Source: Sphingomonas sp. Y38-1Y (GTDB lineage Bacteria > Pseudomonadota > Alphaproteobacteria > Sphingomonadales > Sphingomonadaceae). From it: DNA of 64,000 nucleotides. The translations under genes were made by a program, and so were the position numbers. The stretch lies in the NCBI RefSeq assembly GCF_032391395.1, contig NZ_CP135916.1, positions 2,325,001 through 2,389,000 on the forward strand, read 5' to 3'. This document shows, piece by piece, positions 16,721 through 25,353 of the stretch (its first letter is position 1; the number at the start of each line of letters is the position of its first letter). Under the pieces are notes generated by a model, which worked only from the letters and a program-made list of their open reading frames with translations, did no database searches and had not been told where the DNA came from.

Positions 16721-19700
16721 TCAGAACGCCAGGTTCAGCCCCAGCGCGATGCGGCGGTCGCTCTGGAACCAGCTTCGCCGATAAAGCTCATCATTGCGAT
16801 AGCCGCCCATCAACGTGCGCTGCGTCGAATTGAAGACGTTGGTGCCCTTCAGCGTGAACGCGACGAAGTCGGTCGCCTTCCACGTCAGCCCGGCGTCGAC
16901 CTGGCCATAGGCGTCGCCATAGACGGGCAGCGCGATCTGGATGCTCTGCCCCGCCGCGCCGGGCGCCGGCACATAGGTATAGGTCGGCGTCGTGCCGTTG
17001 GAGTTGGTCGACTGGAGATAGCGCGACCGCCACGAATAGGCGACGCGCGCCGACAGGCGATTGCGCTCATAGAGCAGGGCGGCGTTGAAGTTGTGCTTCG
17101 ACAGGCCTTGCAGCGGCGCGTCGTTGCGAACCGTGCCGAAGATGTCGCGATAGATGTCGCCGGGGTTCTTGCTGTCGATGAAGGTGTAGTTGCCCTCGAA
17201 CCCGAAGCCCGCCAGCACACCCGGCAGCATGTCGAGGAAGGCGCGCCCGCCGACCTCCACGCCCTTCACCTCGGCCGCCTCCGCCGCGGCGATATAGTCG
17301 GTCGCGGCGCCCAGGGCGGTCTCCGTCGTGCCGTCCTGGTAATAGATGGTGATGTCACGCTGCGTCAGCGAGAAGATCGGCAGGTCGCGCAGCCGCTTGT
17401 AGAAGCCGTTGAGGTAGAACAGCGTGCCCGGCTTCACATACCATTCGAACGACAGGTCCAGATTGTCGGCACGCGCGGGCGGCAGGAAGGGGTTGCCCGT
17501 CGCCGCGGTGAAGTTGGTGAAGATGCCGGGGCCGCCGGGCACCGGGTTGCCCGCGGTCGCCACCCCCGTCTCGCCGCTGCCGCGCGTGGCGTTGAACGTC
17601 GGCAGGTCGAGCGTGATGTTGTACGCCGCGCGGATCTTGGTGTCCTCGCTCGGCTGAAGCTGGACATTGATCGCCGGCAGGAAGCGCGTGAATTCACGCT
17701 CGCCACCTCGCGGATCGATCCGGCGCGCCAGCTCGACCGTCTGGCCGTCGCGGACATAGGTGAAGGCGTTCTGGACGATGAAGCCCTGCGACTCGTTCTT
17801 GATGCGAACCAGGCGCGCGCCGATGTTGCCGGTCACGCCCAGTCTGCCGGGCTCATAGTCGCGGCCGAACCGCGCCTGCGCATAGACGGCCCAGTTCTGC
17901 GTGCGCCAGGTGCCGAGATCCTGCGGCTGGAACTCGTTGGGACGCGCCCGCGCGCCGCCATAGGTGCTCGACTGGAGCGGCCCGGAGGCCGAGCAGTTGA
18001 ACTCCGTCCCTGCCGGACAGAAGCCCGTGGGCGGCGGCCGGTGCAGGTCATCGACATCGACGTTGCGGACCAAATCGATCGTCGGCCACAGCATCTGCGC
18101 GGGCACGTTGACCTGTCCGTGGAAGAAATTGTCGAACGCGTACGCATCGACATCGCCCGGCGCCGCATTGGCGAAGGTGAGCTGCGGGTCGCCGTTCCAT
18201 CCGCGGCCCAGCGCCGTCCAGGTATAACCGTTGTTGAAGTCGCGCTCGCGCCGGTCCGACCAGCGGGCGCCGGCCTTGATCGCGCGGAAGAAGCTGTCGT
18301 CCTCGAACTGGTATTCGGCGTCCAGATTGGCGCTGTTCAGCGTGCCGCGATTGTCCTCGTTATGCGGCATCGCCGCGGCCCAGAAGTAATTGGCCGGGTT
18401 GGTGAACCGCTCGCCCGAGGTGTCGACGCTCACGACGGGGAAGTCGCCCGACAGGTCGAGGCCGAAGGAGGATGGGAAACCCACCTCGCGGAAGATGGCG
18501 AGGCGGTCGACGGTCGAGGTCGACAGGATGTTCTGGTACGCGGCCGACACCTTGAACGGCCCCTGCCCCGGCCGCCACTCGACCTGAAGCGAGATGTCGC
18601 GCGTCAGCGATCCGGACCGTGTCCCCTCGGTCCCGCCCCCGCTCGTCACCGGCGCGCCGGTCGGCAGGAACGTCGTGTTGTCGCGCAGGAACATGCTGTC
18701 GGTCGAGATGAGCCCGCCATTCGCGTCGAACTGGCTGCGCGCGCGATCGACGACCAGGTCCTGCTGCGACACCAGCGAAAAATGCGACTGGTTGAGGTTT
18801 TCGTAGCGCGACTGGAAGAAGATGCCCGTGAACTCGAGGTCCTGGCTGGGCGCCCATTGCGCGGCGGCATAGACGCCGGTGCGGTCGCGCTGGAACTCCT
18901 CGTCGCCGAACGTGAAGCCGCCGGGGATGAACACGTCCTCGCTTTCGCCCGCCAGCCGCTTGCGGAAATAGGGCTCGGCGCGGATGAAGTTAGCGAGCGA
19001 GGTCAGGCGGCTGTGCGCCAGGTCGACGAGCAGGCCGATATCGCCGATCCCCGTCTCCCACCGGCCGGACACGAGCCCAGAGAAGGAATAGTCGGCGTTC
19101 TTGGCCAGGTCGCCATAGCTCCCCTCCGCACTGCCGGCGAAGTGCCAGCCGCGCGAATAGTCGAAGGGCAGCTTGGTGCGCAGGTCGATCTGGCCGCCGG
19201 TGCCGCCCTCGATCAGGTCGGCGGTCGCCGACTTGTAGACGTCGACCGCGGACATGAGCTCCGGCGTGACGTCGCCCCAGATCAGCGCGCGGCCGCCATT
19301 GGCGCTGAAGATCTCCCGCCCGTTCAGGCGCGACGCGACGCCGCTCAGCCCGCGGACCTGGATGCCCGATCCTTCGACAGAATAATGGTCGGGATCGTTG
19401 AGCGCGGCGAAGCGGACGATGCTGACGCCCGACACGCGTTGCAGCACTTCGGTGATCGAATTGTCGGGAAGCTTGCCCGCCTCGTCGGCGACGACCGAGT
19501 TGATGATGCTGTCGCTGCGGCGCTTGCGATCGTCCGCGGCCTGAAGCGCGGCGCGGCGGCCGGTGATGGTGATCGCCTCCGCCTGGTCGCCGCCTTCGTC
19601 GCCGGTCTGCTCGGCGGTGCCGGGTGCGTCGGCGTTGCTCTGCGCGTGCGCAGGCGCGGTCAGGAATGTCGCCACGACCAAGGTCGAGGCGCCCAGCCAG

Positions 19701-19729
19701 CGGACGAATTGCGGACGTAGCGTTGCCAT
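16721..19729 (-). CDS. TonB-dependent receptor (glycan importer)
   Basis: A 1002-residue outer-membrane receptor. A signal peptide (to about PAHAQS) precedes a TonB-box-like segment EAITITG, a plug domain (SIINSVVADEAGKLPDNS, EVLQRVSGVSI) and a long 22-strand barrel ending in the C-terminal phenylalanine of LGLNLAF. I chose the ATG at 19729 because GGGAGGGGAGACACTG precedes it; a 38-residue longer reading has no signal peptide at its start. It heads a minus-strand operon with the halogenases and glycosidases, so it probably takes up galactan fragments. Confidence 0.92.
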   Translation of the reverse strand: MATLRPQFVRWLGASTLVVATFLTAPAHAQSNADAPGTAEQTGDEGGDQAEAITITGRRAALQAADDRKRRSDSIINSVVADEAGKLPDNSITEVLQRVSGVSIVRFAALNDPDHYSVEGSGIQVRGLSGVASRLNGREIFSANGGRALIWGDVTPELMSAVDVYKSATADLIEGGTGGQIDLRTKLPFDYSRGWHFAGSAEGSYGDLAKNADYSFSGLVSGRWETGIGDIGLLVDLAHSRLTSLANFIRAEPYFRKRLAGESEDVFIPGGFTFGDEEFQRDRTGVYAAAQWAPSQDLEFTGIFFQSRYENLNQSHFSLVSQQDLVVDRARSQFDANGGLISTDSMFLRDNTTFLPTGAPVTSGGGTEGTRSGSLTRDISLQVEWRPGQGPFKVSAAYQNILSTSTVDRLAIFREVGFPSSFGLDLSGDFPVVSVDTSGERFTNPANYFWAAAMPHNEDNRGTLNSANLDAEYQFEDDSFFRAIKAGARWSDRRERDFNNGYTWTALGRGWNGDPQLTFANAAPGDVDAYAFDNFFHGQVNVPAQMLWPTIDLVRNVDVDDLHRPPPTGFCPAGTEFNCSASGPLQSSTYGGARARPNEFQPQDLGTWRTQNWAVYAQARFGRDYEPGRLGVTGNIGARLVRIKNESQGFIVQNAFTYVRDGQTVELARRIDPRGGEREFTRFLPAINVQLQPSEDTKIRAAYNITLDLPTFNATRGSGETGVATAGNPVPGGPGIFTNFTAATGNPFLPPARADNLDLSFEWYVKPGTLFYLNGFYKRLRDLPIFSLTQRDITIYYQDGTTETALGAATDYIAAAEAAEVKGVEVGGRAFLDMLPGVLAGFGFEGNYTFIDSKNPGDIYRDIFGTVRNDAPLQGLSKHNFNAALLYERNRLSARVAYSWRSRYLQSTNSNGTTPTYTYVPAPGAAGQSIQIALPVYGDAYGQVDAGLTWKATDFVAFTLKGTNVFNSTQRTLMGGYRNDELYRRSWFQSDRRIALGLNLAF

Positions 19730-19846
19730 CAGTGTCTCCCCTCCCATGCGTGCCACCGTCGTTCGGTGGGCGCCGGTTCGACGGGCGGCGCTTTCGACGA
19801 AGCGCGCGGCACCGGTCCGGCTCACACGAGGAATGAAGGACATGAT

Positions 19847-19857
19847 TTGTCTGATAA
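19847..19857. promoter_or_regulatory. Putative GntR operator before TonB-receptor operon
   Basis: TTGTC-T-GATAA is an imperfect 11-bp palindrome, 118 bp upstream of the receptor ATG. Its 15-bp context TTTGTCNNATAANTC is shared with the site at 1285 between the GntR gene and the symporter. Two occurrences at the two operons of one pathway suggest a common regulator, likely the GntR protein at 503-1243. Confidence 0.45.
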
Positions 19858-19860
19858 GTC

Positions 19861-20114
19861 TATCACGCCGCCGCGGCGAAGTGCCTGAGATCGTTCACTT
19901 TCGCTAACCTCAGGGATCAAGTCGACCGGCCTGAAAAGCCGATAGTCCGCTTCGCAAACTCACGATCCGCTTCGTAACAATTCGGGGGTGTTCGGCGATT
20001 CATCTTGGCGCGGGGCGCGTCCCGGGCCGATTACTGATGCCTTGGCATCGCTCCCGATCCCGACTCGGCGGCGACCTCTTCAAAGCCAATCGGGTTTGTT
20101 GGATAACGCACCGC
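19861..20114. other. Intergenic region between receptor operon and sensor kinase
   Basis: Together with 19730-19846 this makes a 385-bp divergent gap. I see no gene. Besides the palindrome at 19847, a weaker relative TTGTT-G-GATAA lies at 20096-20106, nine bases before the kinase ATG. No convincing -35/-10 pair stands out. Confidence 0.5.
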
Positions 20115-21272
20115 ATGAAGTCCGCCGCCGTCGAGCTTGCCAGTCCCTTCGAGCCGCCCCGCGCCGTGGAGCGGGTTCGCGATGCCGCCGCGCAGCGCAA
20201 CTGGTCGCCGCGCGGCGTCGTGACGATCATTGCGATCTGGACCGCCGCGGGCGTGTTCCAAGCGGTGCCGGACATGATCGGCGGCATCAACTGGACCGAG
20301 GTGATGGCGAAGTTCGTCGAAACCTGGTCCTGGGCGCTGCTGACCCCGGCGATTCTGATGATCGACCGGAGCCTGACCGCCGCCAATCTCAACGTCCTCC
20401 GCCTCGCGGTCGCGCACCTGTTGCTGAGCGTGCCGTTCAGCATCGTCCACACCTATCTGGCCGCGCTGATCCTTTATCCATTCCCGGCGGTCTGGTGGAA
20501 TCCGCTGCGCAGCGTCGATTTTGGCGTCTATTTCTATCTGGGCGGCTGGATCACCTATTGCGCGTTCGTCGGCGCGCTTCAGGCGCTCAAGTTCCACAAC
20601 CGGCTGCTGACGAGCCAGGTCGAGCTGGAGCGCGTGGAGAAGAGGCTGGTCGAGACGCGCCTCGACGCGCTGCGCCTTCAGCTCGAACCGCATTTCCTCT
20701 TCAACTCGCTCAATGCGATCTCGTCGGAGGTCGCCGCCCAGCCGGCGCTCGCGCGGGAAATGATCGAGGATCTGGCGACGCTGCTGCGCCATTCGCTCGA
20801 CTGTCAGAACCGTTCGGAGATCAGTCTGGCGCAGGAGTTGGCGCTGCTCGACCGCTATATCGCCATTCAGAAGCACCGCTTCGGCGACCGCATCCAGTTC
20901 AGCATCGATGCCGATCCCGAGACGCTCGGCGCGCTGGTGCCGTCGATGTTCCTTCAGCCGCTGGTCGAGAATGCGGTGCGCCACGGCCTCGAACGACAGG
21001 TCGCGGGTGGGCATGTCGCGGTGTCGGTCGAGCGGATCGGCGACGAGCTGGAGGTCAGGGTGATCGACGACGGCGTCGGCCTGCCGGCCAACTGGCGGCC
21101 GGAGGTGTCGGCGGGCCTGGGCGTCCGCGTCACGCGTGAGCGGCTCCAGGCGCTCTATGCCGATGCCGGCGGGCACGCCTTCGACATCGCCCGGCGGCCG
21201 GAGGCCGGTACCGAGGTGACGATCCGCCTGCCGCTCCACGGTGTCGGCGGCGATCCCGATGCCTTCGCCTGA
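20115..21272 (+). CDS. LytS/AlgZ-type sensor histidine kinase
   Basis: A 385-residue membrane histidine kinase of the PF06580 type. About four hydrophobic helices occupy residues 30-170; a short coiled coil (QVELERVEKRLVETRLDALR) leads to the phospho-acceptor histidine in QLEPHFLFNSLN. The ATPase domain has LVENAVRHG, DDGVGLP and GLGVRVTRERL. I chose the ATG at 20115 although its ribosome site is weak; a start 26 residues earlier is possible. It overlaps the LytTR response regulator. Such pairs often sense cell-surface or sugar cues, and its place beside the galactan receptor suggests control of that locus. Confidence 0.87.
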   Translation: MKSAAVELASPFEPPRAVERVRDAAAQRNWSPRGVVTIIAIWTAAGVFQAVPDMIGGINWTEVMAKFVETWSWALLTPAILMIDRSLTAANLNVLRLAVAHLLLSVPFSIVHTYLAALILYPFPAVWWNPLRSVDFGVYFYLGGWITYCAFVGALQALKFHNRLLTSQVELERVEKRLVETRLDALRLQLEPHFLFNSLNAISSEVAAQPALAREMIEDLATLLRHSLDCQNRSEISLAQELALLDRYIAIQKHRFGDRIQFSIDADPETLGALVPSMFLQPLVENAVRHGLERQVAGGHVAVSVERIGDELEVRVIDDGVGLPANWRPEVSAGLGVRVTRERLQALYADAGGHAFDIARRPEAGTEVTIRLPLHGVGGDPDAFA

Positions 21273-22056
21273 CGCGCCGTCAGTCCTCGTCGTCGACGAC
21301 GAGGCGCCGGCGCGTCGCCGCCTGACCGACCTGCTCGCTGCCGACGCCGCGATCGGCACGGTGCGGACGGCCGTCAACGGCGTCGAGGCGATCGAGGCGA
21401 TCCGCACCGCGCGGCCCGACATCGTCTTCCTCGACGTGCAGATGCCCGGCATCGACGGCTTCGGCGTGATCGAGGCGATCGGCGCCGCCGACATGCCGCC
21501 GACCGTCTTCGTCACCGCTTATGACCGGTTCGCGATCCAGGCGTTCGAGGTGGAGGCGGTCGACTACCTCCTCAAGCCGTTTGGCGACCGCCGCTACGAA
21601 CAGACGATGGCGCGCGTGCGGGCGCGGCTGCCGCAGCCCGGCGCCGCCGAGCCCGAGGACGGCAACGGTTTCGGTCCCGAAGTACTGAAGCTGATCGGCG
21701 CCCGCGCCAAGCCCGGCGCGATCTGGGACTGGATCGCGGTGCGCCAGCGCGACACGACGCGCTTGCTGATGACCGAGGAGATCGATTGGATCGAGGGCGC
21801 CGGCGTCTATGTCACCGTCCACGCCCAGGGCGAGGCGTTCCTGTACCGCGCGGGGCTGGCGGCCGTGGCCGAGCGGCTCGATCCGTTTCGCTTCGTGCGC
21901 ATCCACCGATCGCACATCGTCAACGTCCGCGCGATCGCCTCGCTCGCCCGCCGCTCGCATGGCGAGTTCGAGGTGACGCTGAAATCGGGCGCGCAGCTCC
22001 AGATGAGCCGCACCTATCGCGCCGGCGTCGAGGCGATCCTGGGCCAGCCGCTCTGA
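21259..22056 (+). CDS. LytTR-family response regulator
   Basis: A 265-residue response regulator. The receiver domain has VVDDEAPARR, the phosphorylation aspartate D59 in VFLDVQMPG, the switch threonine in FVTAYD and lysine in YLLKPFG. A C-terminal LytTR DNA-binding domain follows, with WIEGAGVYVTVHAQG and FVRIHRSHIVNV. The start overlaps the kinase gene by 14 bp; a GTG six codons earlier is an alternative. The partner is the kinase just upstream. Targets are unknown. Confidence 0.9.
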   Translation: MPSPDAPSVLVVDDEAPARRRLTDLLAADAAIGTVRTAVNGVEAIEAIRTARPDIVFLDVQMPGIDGFGVIEAIGAADMPPTVFVTAYDRFAIQAFEVEAVDYLLKPFGDRRYEQTMARVRARLPQPGAAEPEDGNGFGPEVLKLIGARAKPGAIWDWIAVRQRDTTRLLMTEEIDWIEGAGVYVTVHAQGEAFLYRAGLAAVAERLDPFRFVRIHRSHIVNVRAIASLARRSHGEFEVTLKSGAQLQMSRTYRAGVEAILGQPL

Positions 22057-22123
22057 TCCGGTTGAAAAGCATGGCGGGTTGGTCGACCAAGATTCGATAA
22101 CAACGCCGGGGGAGGCCCAAGCT

Positions 22124-23029
22124 ATGATCTTCGCAAGTTTCTGGACGGCGCTGGCGCTCAGCATGGCGCCGTCGCCTCAGCAACCATCCGGCGAGCCGGT
22201 GCTGGGCATGGAAACGGTCCGCCTCTGGCCCGGCCGCGCGCCTGAGGCCAAGGGCGATGGCCCCGACGAGACGCCGACGCTGGCGATCATGCGCCCGCAT
22301 CGCGGGCACGAGAACGGCACCGCGATCGTGGTCGCGCCGGGCGGCGGCTATGTCGGGCTCGCCGACAATCTGGAGGGGCGGCAGGTCGCCGACTGGTTCG
22401 CCTCTCGCGGCGTCACTGCTTTCGTCCTCAAATATCGCGTCGGGCCCAAGGCGCGGCTGCCGATCCCCTTCGCCGACGGGCAGCGCGCCGTCCGCTATGT
22501 TCGCGCCAATGCCGCCACGCTCGGAATCGACCCCGCGCGCATCGGCATGATCGGCTTCTCCGCCGGCGGCCATCTGAGCGCCACTGTCGCCACGCTGGGC
22601 GAAGCCGGCCGCGCCGACGCGTCCGACCCGATCGATCGCGTCAGCAGCCGCCCCGACTTCCTCGTCCTCGGCTATCCCTGGCTGGAGGGGATGAAGCTCG
22701 ATGCGCGGGGCCGATCGCAATATTGCGACTTCTCGCCGGTCAATTGCGATCCGAAGCGCTTCGAACGCTATCAGCCAGTCCGCACCGTGACCGAGCGGAC
22801 GCCGCCGACCTTCATCTATCACACCACCGCCGACGGCCTGGTCCCCGCGATGGGCAGCCTGCGCTTCTACGAGGCGCTTCAGGCGAAGAAGGTGCCGGTC
22901 GAACTGCACGTGTTCGCCAACGGCGACCACGGCACCGGCCTGGGCGGGGCCGACCCGGCGCTCGCGCGCTGGCCAGAACTGATGGAAAACTGGCTGCGCG
23001 CGCAGCGATTGCTGGATCGGAAACCCTGA
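22124..23029 (+). CDS. Alpha/beta hydrolase, acetyl-xylan-esterase-like, exported
   Basis: A 301-residue alpha/beta hydrolase with a short N-terminal hydrophobic stretch that may be a signal. The oxyanion loop APGGGYVGLA, nucleophile S146 in GFSAGGH, the aspartate region TTADGLVPAM and the histidine in NGDHGTGLG are visible. This is the endo-xylanase/BD-FAE-like esterase type that removes acetyl groups from plant polysaccharides. The ATG at 22124 has a GGGGGAGG ribosome site, so the longer reading from 22079 is rejected. It fits a locus attacking acetylated pectin, but the real ester is unknown. Confidence 0.83.
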   Translation: MIFASFWTALALSMAPSPQQPSGEPVLGMETVRLWPGRAPEAKGDGPDETPTLAIMRPHRGHENGTAIVVAPGGGYVGLADNLEGRQVADWFASRGVTAFVLKYRVGPKARLPIPFADGQRAVRYVRANAATLGIDPARIGMIGFSAGGHLSATVATLGEAGRADASDPIDRVSSRPDFLVLGYPWLEGMKLDARGRSQYCDFSPVNCDPKRFERYQPVRTVTERTPPTFIYHTTADGLVPAMGSLRFYEALQAKKVPVELHVFANGDHGTGLGGADPALARWPELMENWLRAQRLLDRKP

Positions 23030-23076
23030 CGGCAGAGGGCCGCGACGCGCTCACCTCACCGCATGCTTCAAACAAT

Positions 23077-23114
23077 TGACCGCTGTTCAGTTGCGATTAA
23101 TTGAACAGCGGTCA
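23077..23114 (+). terminator. Perfect 13-bp hairpin with TTTT tail
   Basis: The arms TGACCGCTGTTCA and TGAACAGCGGTCA pair perfectly around a 12-nt AT-rich loop, followed by TTTTG. It lies 47 bp after the esterase stop and 43 bp before the next gene. A rho-independent terminator is likely; the short T tract and long loop leave room for an operator role. Confidence 0.6.
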
Positions 23115-23157
23115 TTTTGTCCTTCGTCGCCCACACCGGGCACGAAGGAGAAGGACG

Positions 23158-23550
23158 ATGAAGCGCAATACCCTGATCGCCGCCGCGCTCGCGACCGCCG
23201 CCGTCGCCGCAAGCCAGCCTGCCGCCGCCTATCCGCTCAAGGTCACCGGCCAGAGCCGGGCGAGCGCGCAACTCCAGGTCGACGTGCTCCGCCAGATCGC
23301 CGAATATTCCAGCCGCACGGGCGGCTGTCGCTTCCTCTATTCGGCGCACATGAACGTCATGCCGCGCGCCTATGTGCCGCGCCAGCCGACGCGCCCCGCG
23401 CCGCAGCTCGGCGGCCATTACGAGGTGTGGACCGTCAACGCCTGCGCCGCCAAGCAGCGGTTCCAGGTCGCGATGTGGCCCTCGCCCCGCGGCGGCGCCG
23501 ACTTCGCCATCACCCCGCTGACCGGCCGGATGTCGCTCGCAACCTCTTGA
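23158..23550 (+). CDS. Small exported protein of unknown function
   Basis: A 130-residue protein with a clean signal peptide (MKRNTLIAAALATAAVAASQ, cleavage near AAA-YP). The mature part has two cysteines (GGCRFLY and NACAAK) that could form one disulfide in the periplasm. The ATG has AGGAGAAGGA before it. I recognise no domain. It follows the hairpin at 23077, so it should have its own promoter in the short gap. Confidence 0.7.
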   Translation: MKRNTLIAAALATAAVAASQPAAAYPLKVTGQSRASAQLQVDVLRQIAEYSSRTGGCRFLYSAHMNVMPRAYVPRQPTRPAPQLGGHYEVWTVNACAAKQRFQVAMWPSPRGGADFAITPLTGRMSLATS

Positions 23551-23603
23551 GGCGTAGCGACGACTTGAACGTTACACCCCCGAATTCATCCAGGAGAAGC
23601 ATC

Positions 23604-24074
23604 GTGAAGACGAAGTTCCTTGGCACCAAGACGATCGCTCTGACGATCGCCGCCGCCGCCGCGGCGCTCCCCGCCGCCGCACCGGCCCAGGTCGCGGCAT
23701 GGAATGGCCGCTATGTCTGGGAGGAGAATGTCGGCCGGCACGGCGGCACCACCCCCCAGGACAGCATCGCGGCGTTCATCACCTACACGCTGCGCGTTGG
23801 GCCGGGTAACGGCCCCACCGGCTGCACGCTGAACGGTCAGGGGTTCCAGACCAACAAGCGGATCGTCTGCACCGTGACGCCGCAGGGCCGGTCGGCGATC
23901 GTCAAATTCTATGGCTATGGTCCCGACAACATGTTCGACGACGGCTATCGCCGCGGCCAGCCGCTGTTCACGCTGACGCGGGGGCCACGCGGCGTCGCCA
24001 CGACGCTCCAGGCGCTTCAGGCGTCGAGCCGCACCACACCGCGCAGAGGCACGCTGTTCCGGCGCGCGGGGTAA
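23604..24074 (+). CDS. Small exported protein, possibly DUF5991-like
   Basis: A 156-residue protein with a signal peptide (alanine-rich stretch to APAQ). The mature start AAWNGRYVWEENVGRHGGTT, a central cysteine pair (GCTLNG, IVCTV) and a beta-rich pattern resemble DUF5991-type periplasmic proteins, though I am not sure of that family. GTG start with AGGAGAAG upstream. It is 53 bp after the previous small exported gene and 8 bp before the TetR gene. Confidence 0.68.
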   Translation: MKTKFLGTKTIALTIAAAAAALPAAAPAQVAAWNGRYVWEENVGRHGGTTPQDSIAAFITYTLRVGPGNGPTGCTLNGQGFQTNKRIVCTVTPQGRSAIVKFYGYGPDNMFDDGYRRGQPLFTLTRGPRGVATTLQALQASSRTTPRRGTLFRRAG

Positions 24075-24082
24075 GCGGGATC

Positions 24083-24676
24083 ATGGGCAGGCGTTCCGAT
24101 CACAGCCGCGAAGAATTGCGCGAGTTGATCCTGACCACGGGAGAGGCCCTGATGGCGGAAACTGGCCTGGCCGGCTTCTCCGCCAGAGAGGTCGCCAAGC
24201 GGGTCGGCTATACGGTCGGCACCATCCACAACGTCTTCGGCAACGTGGACGGGTTGGTGATGGCGATCAACACCGCGACCTTCGCGCTGTGGGCCGATGC
24301 ACTCCGCACGCGGTTGGCCGAACCGGACAAGGATCGGATCGCCGCGCTGGTGAGCGCCTATTTCGCCTTCGCCCGCGACAATCCGCTGCGCTGGTCGGCG
24401 ATCTACGAGCATCGCCTCTCGATCGAGGCGATCCCCGACGACCAGATCGAGGTGCGCGGGCGGCTGACCGGCATCGTCGTCGAGGAAGTGGCGGCGGCGC
24501 TGGACCGCGCGCCCGACGAGGGGGTGGGCACGCTCGCCCGCTCGCTGGTCGCGACGGTCCACGGCCACTGCACCTTCGACGCCAACGGATCCTGGGCGGC
24601 GATGGGCCAGCGCGATGCCGAGACGGTGGCGCTGGCCCGCGTGCGCGAAAGCATCGCGGCGGCACGGTCCGCCTGA
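24083..24676 (+). CDS. TetR/AcrR-family transcriptional regulator
   Basis: A 197-residue TetR repressor. The helix-turn-helix spans about residues 10-57 (TGEALMAETGLAGFSAREVA, then VGYTVGTIHNVFGNVDGL). The C-terminal domain contains PLRWSAIYEHRL and a late GHCTFDANGS, close to the WHG/TetR_C_33 type. It starts 8 bp after the small exported protein and is followed within 18 bp by a membrane-protein gene, so it probably regulates this operon. Ligand unknown. Confidence 0.88.
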   Translation: MGRRSDHSREELRELILTTGEALMAETGLAGFSAREVAKRVGYTVGTIHNVFGNVDGLVMAINTATFALWADALRTRLAEPDKDRIAALVSAYFAFARDNPLRWSAIYEHRLSIEAIPDDQIEVRGRLTGIVVEEVAAALDRAPDEGVGTLARSLVATVHGHCTFDANGSWAAMGQRDAETVALARVRESIAAARSA

Positions 24677-24694
24677 TTTTTGGGAGAGATCGAC

Positions 24695-25327
24695 ATGGGT
24701 CTCATCAAGCTACTCGGCCATTTCGCGAGCAAGCAGTTCCAGAAGACGCCGACCGGCTATGTCTATCGCTACAATGCGAAGGGACCGCCGGTGGCGGTGA
24801 CGGCCGACGATTACGATCATTATGTCCGCCGCGCCGGCTGGAGCTTCATCTTCCACTGCGCCGGCTTCATGCTCGCGGTGATCGCCGCGGCGATGCTGAC
24901 CGAACGCTGGTTCCCGAACGGCGACGAGGCGGGCGGCATGGTGCTGATGGGTCTGCTGCTCGTCGGCATCGTCTTCGGCATCATCAAGTCGCTCGCCTGG
25001 AGCATGCGCGCGCCCGAACGCGAACTCGGCGCCGCGCCACAGGGCGATGTCCAGGCACCCACCCGCCCGCAGCGCCCGGCCGGCGGCCGCAAGCCCCCCA
25101 AGGCCGAGCGTCACGTCTCGGGCTGGGTCTTCCTGTTCTACTTCATCGCCGAAATCGTCGCCGGCGCGGTGATCGCCACGATCGCCTATTCGATCTTCAA
25201 GTCGAACCAGGATCTGGCGATCGCGGCCGGCTTCATCGGCTTCGGCGCGGGCATGTTCATCGTCGACCACATCTGCGTCCGCCGCACCGGCGAAAGCGTG
25301 CTCTCCAACCTTCCCTACATCCCCTGA
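24695..25327 (+). CDS. Four-helix membrane protein of unknown function
   Basis: A 210-residue inner-membrane protein. After a soluble start (LGHFASKQFQKTPTGYVYRY), hydrophobic helices lie near residues 48-65, 78-100, 138-160 and 167-190, with a proline/arginine-rich cytosolic loop between helix two and three. The ATG at 24695 is preceded by GGGAGAG; a start five codons earlier lacks this. No family recognised. It sits in a same-strand run from the TetR gene to the diheme cytochrome. Confidence 0.7.
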   Translation: MGLIKLLGHFASKQFQKTPTGYVYRYNAKGPPVAVTADDYDHYVRRAGWSFIFHCAGFMLAVIAAAMLTERWFPNGDEAGGMVLMGLLLVGIVFGIIKSLAWSMRAPERELGAAPQGDVQAPTRPQRPAGGRKPPKAERHVSGWVFLFYFIAEIVAGAVIATIAYSIFKSNQDLAIAAGFIGFGAGMFIVDHICVRRTGESVLSNLPYIP

Positions 25328-25353
25328 GTCCCCTTTCGAGAGGAGCAACTGTC

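Noticed and set aside
16688..19720. 1010-codon open frame opposite the TonB receptor
   Set aside because: It mirrors the receptor gene on the other strand, its product is arginine- and glutamate-rich without domains, and the receptor frame has signal, plug and barrel motifs. High GC creates such mirror frames.
19730..19843. Longer start for the TonB receptor
   Set aside because: The extra 38 residues put the signal peptide in mid-protein and lack a ribosome site; the ATG at 19729 has a strong one.
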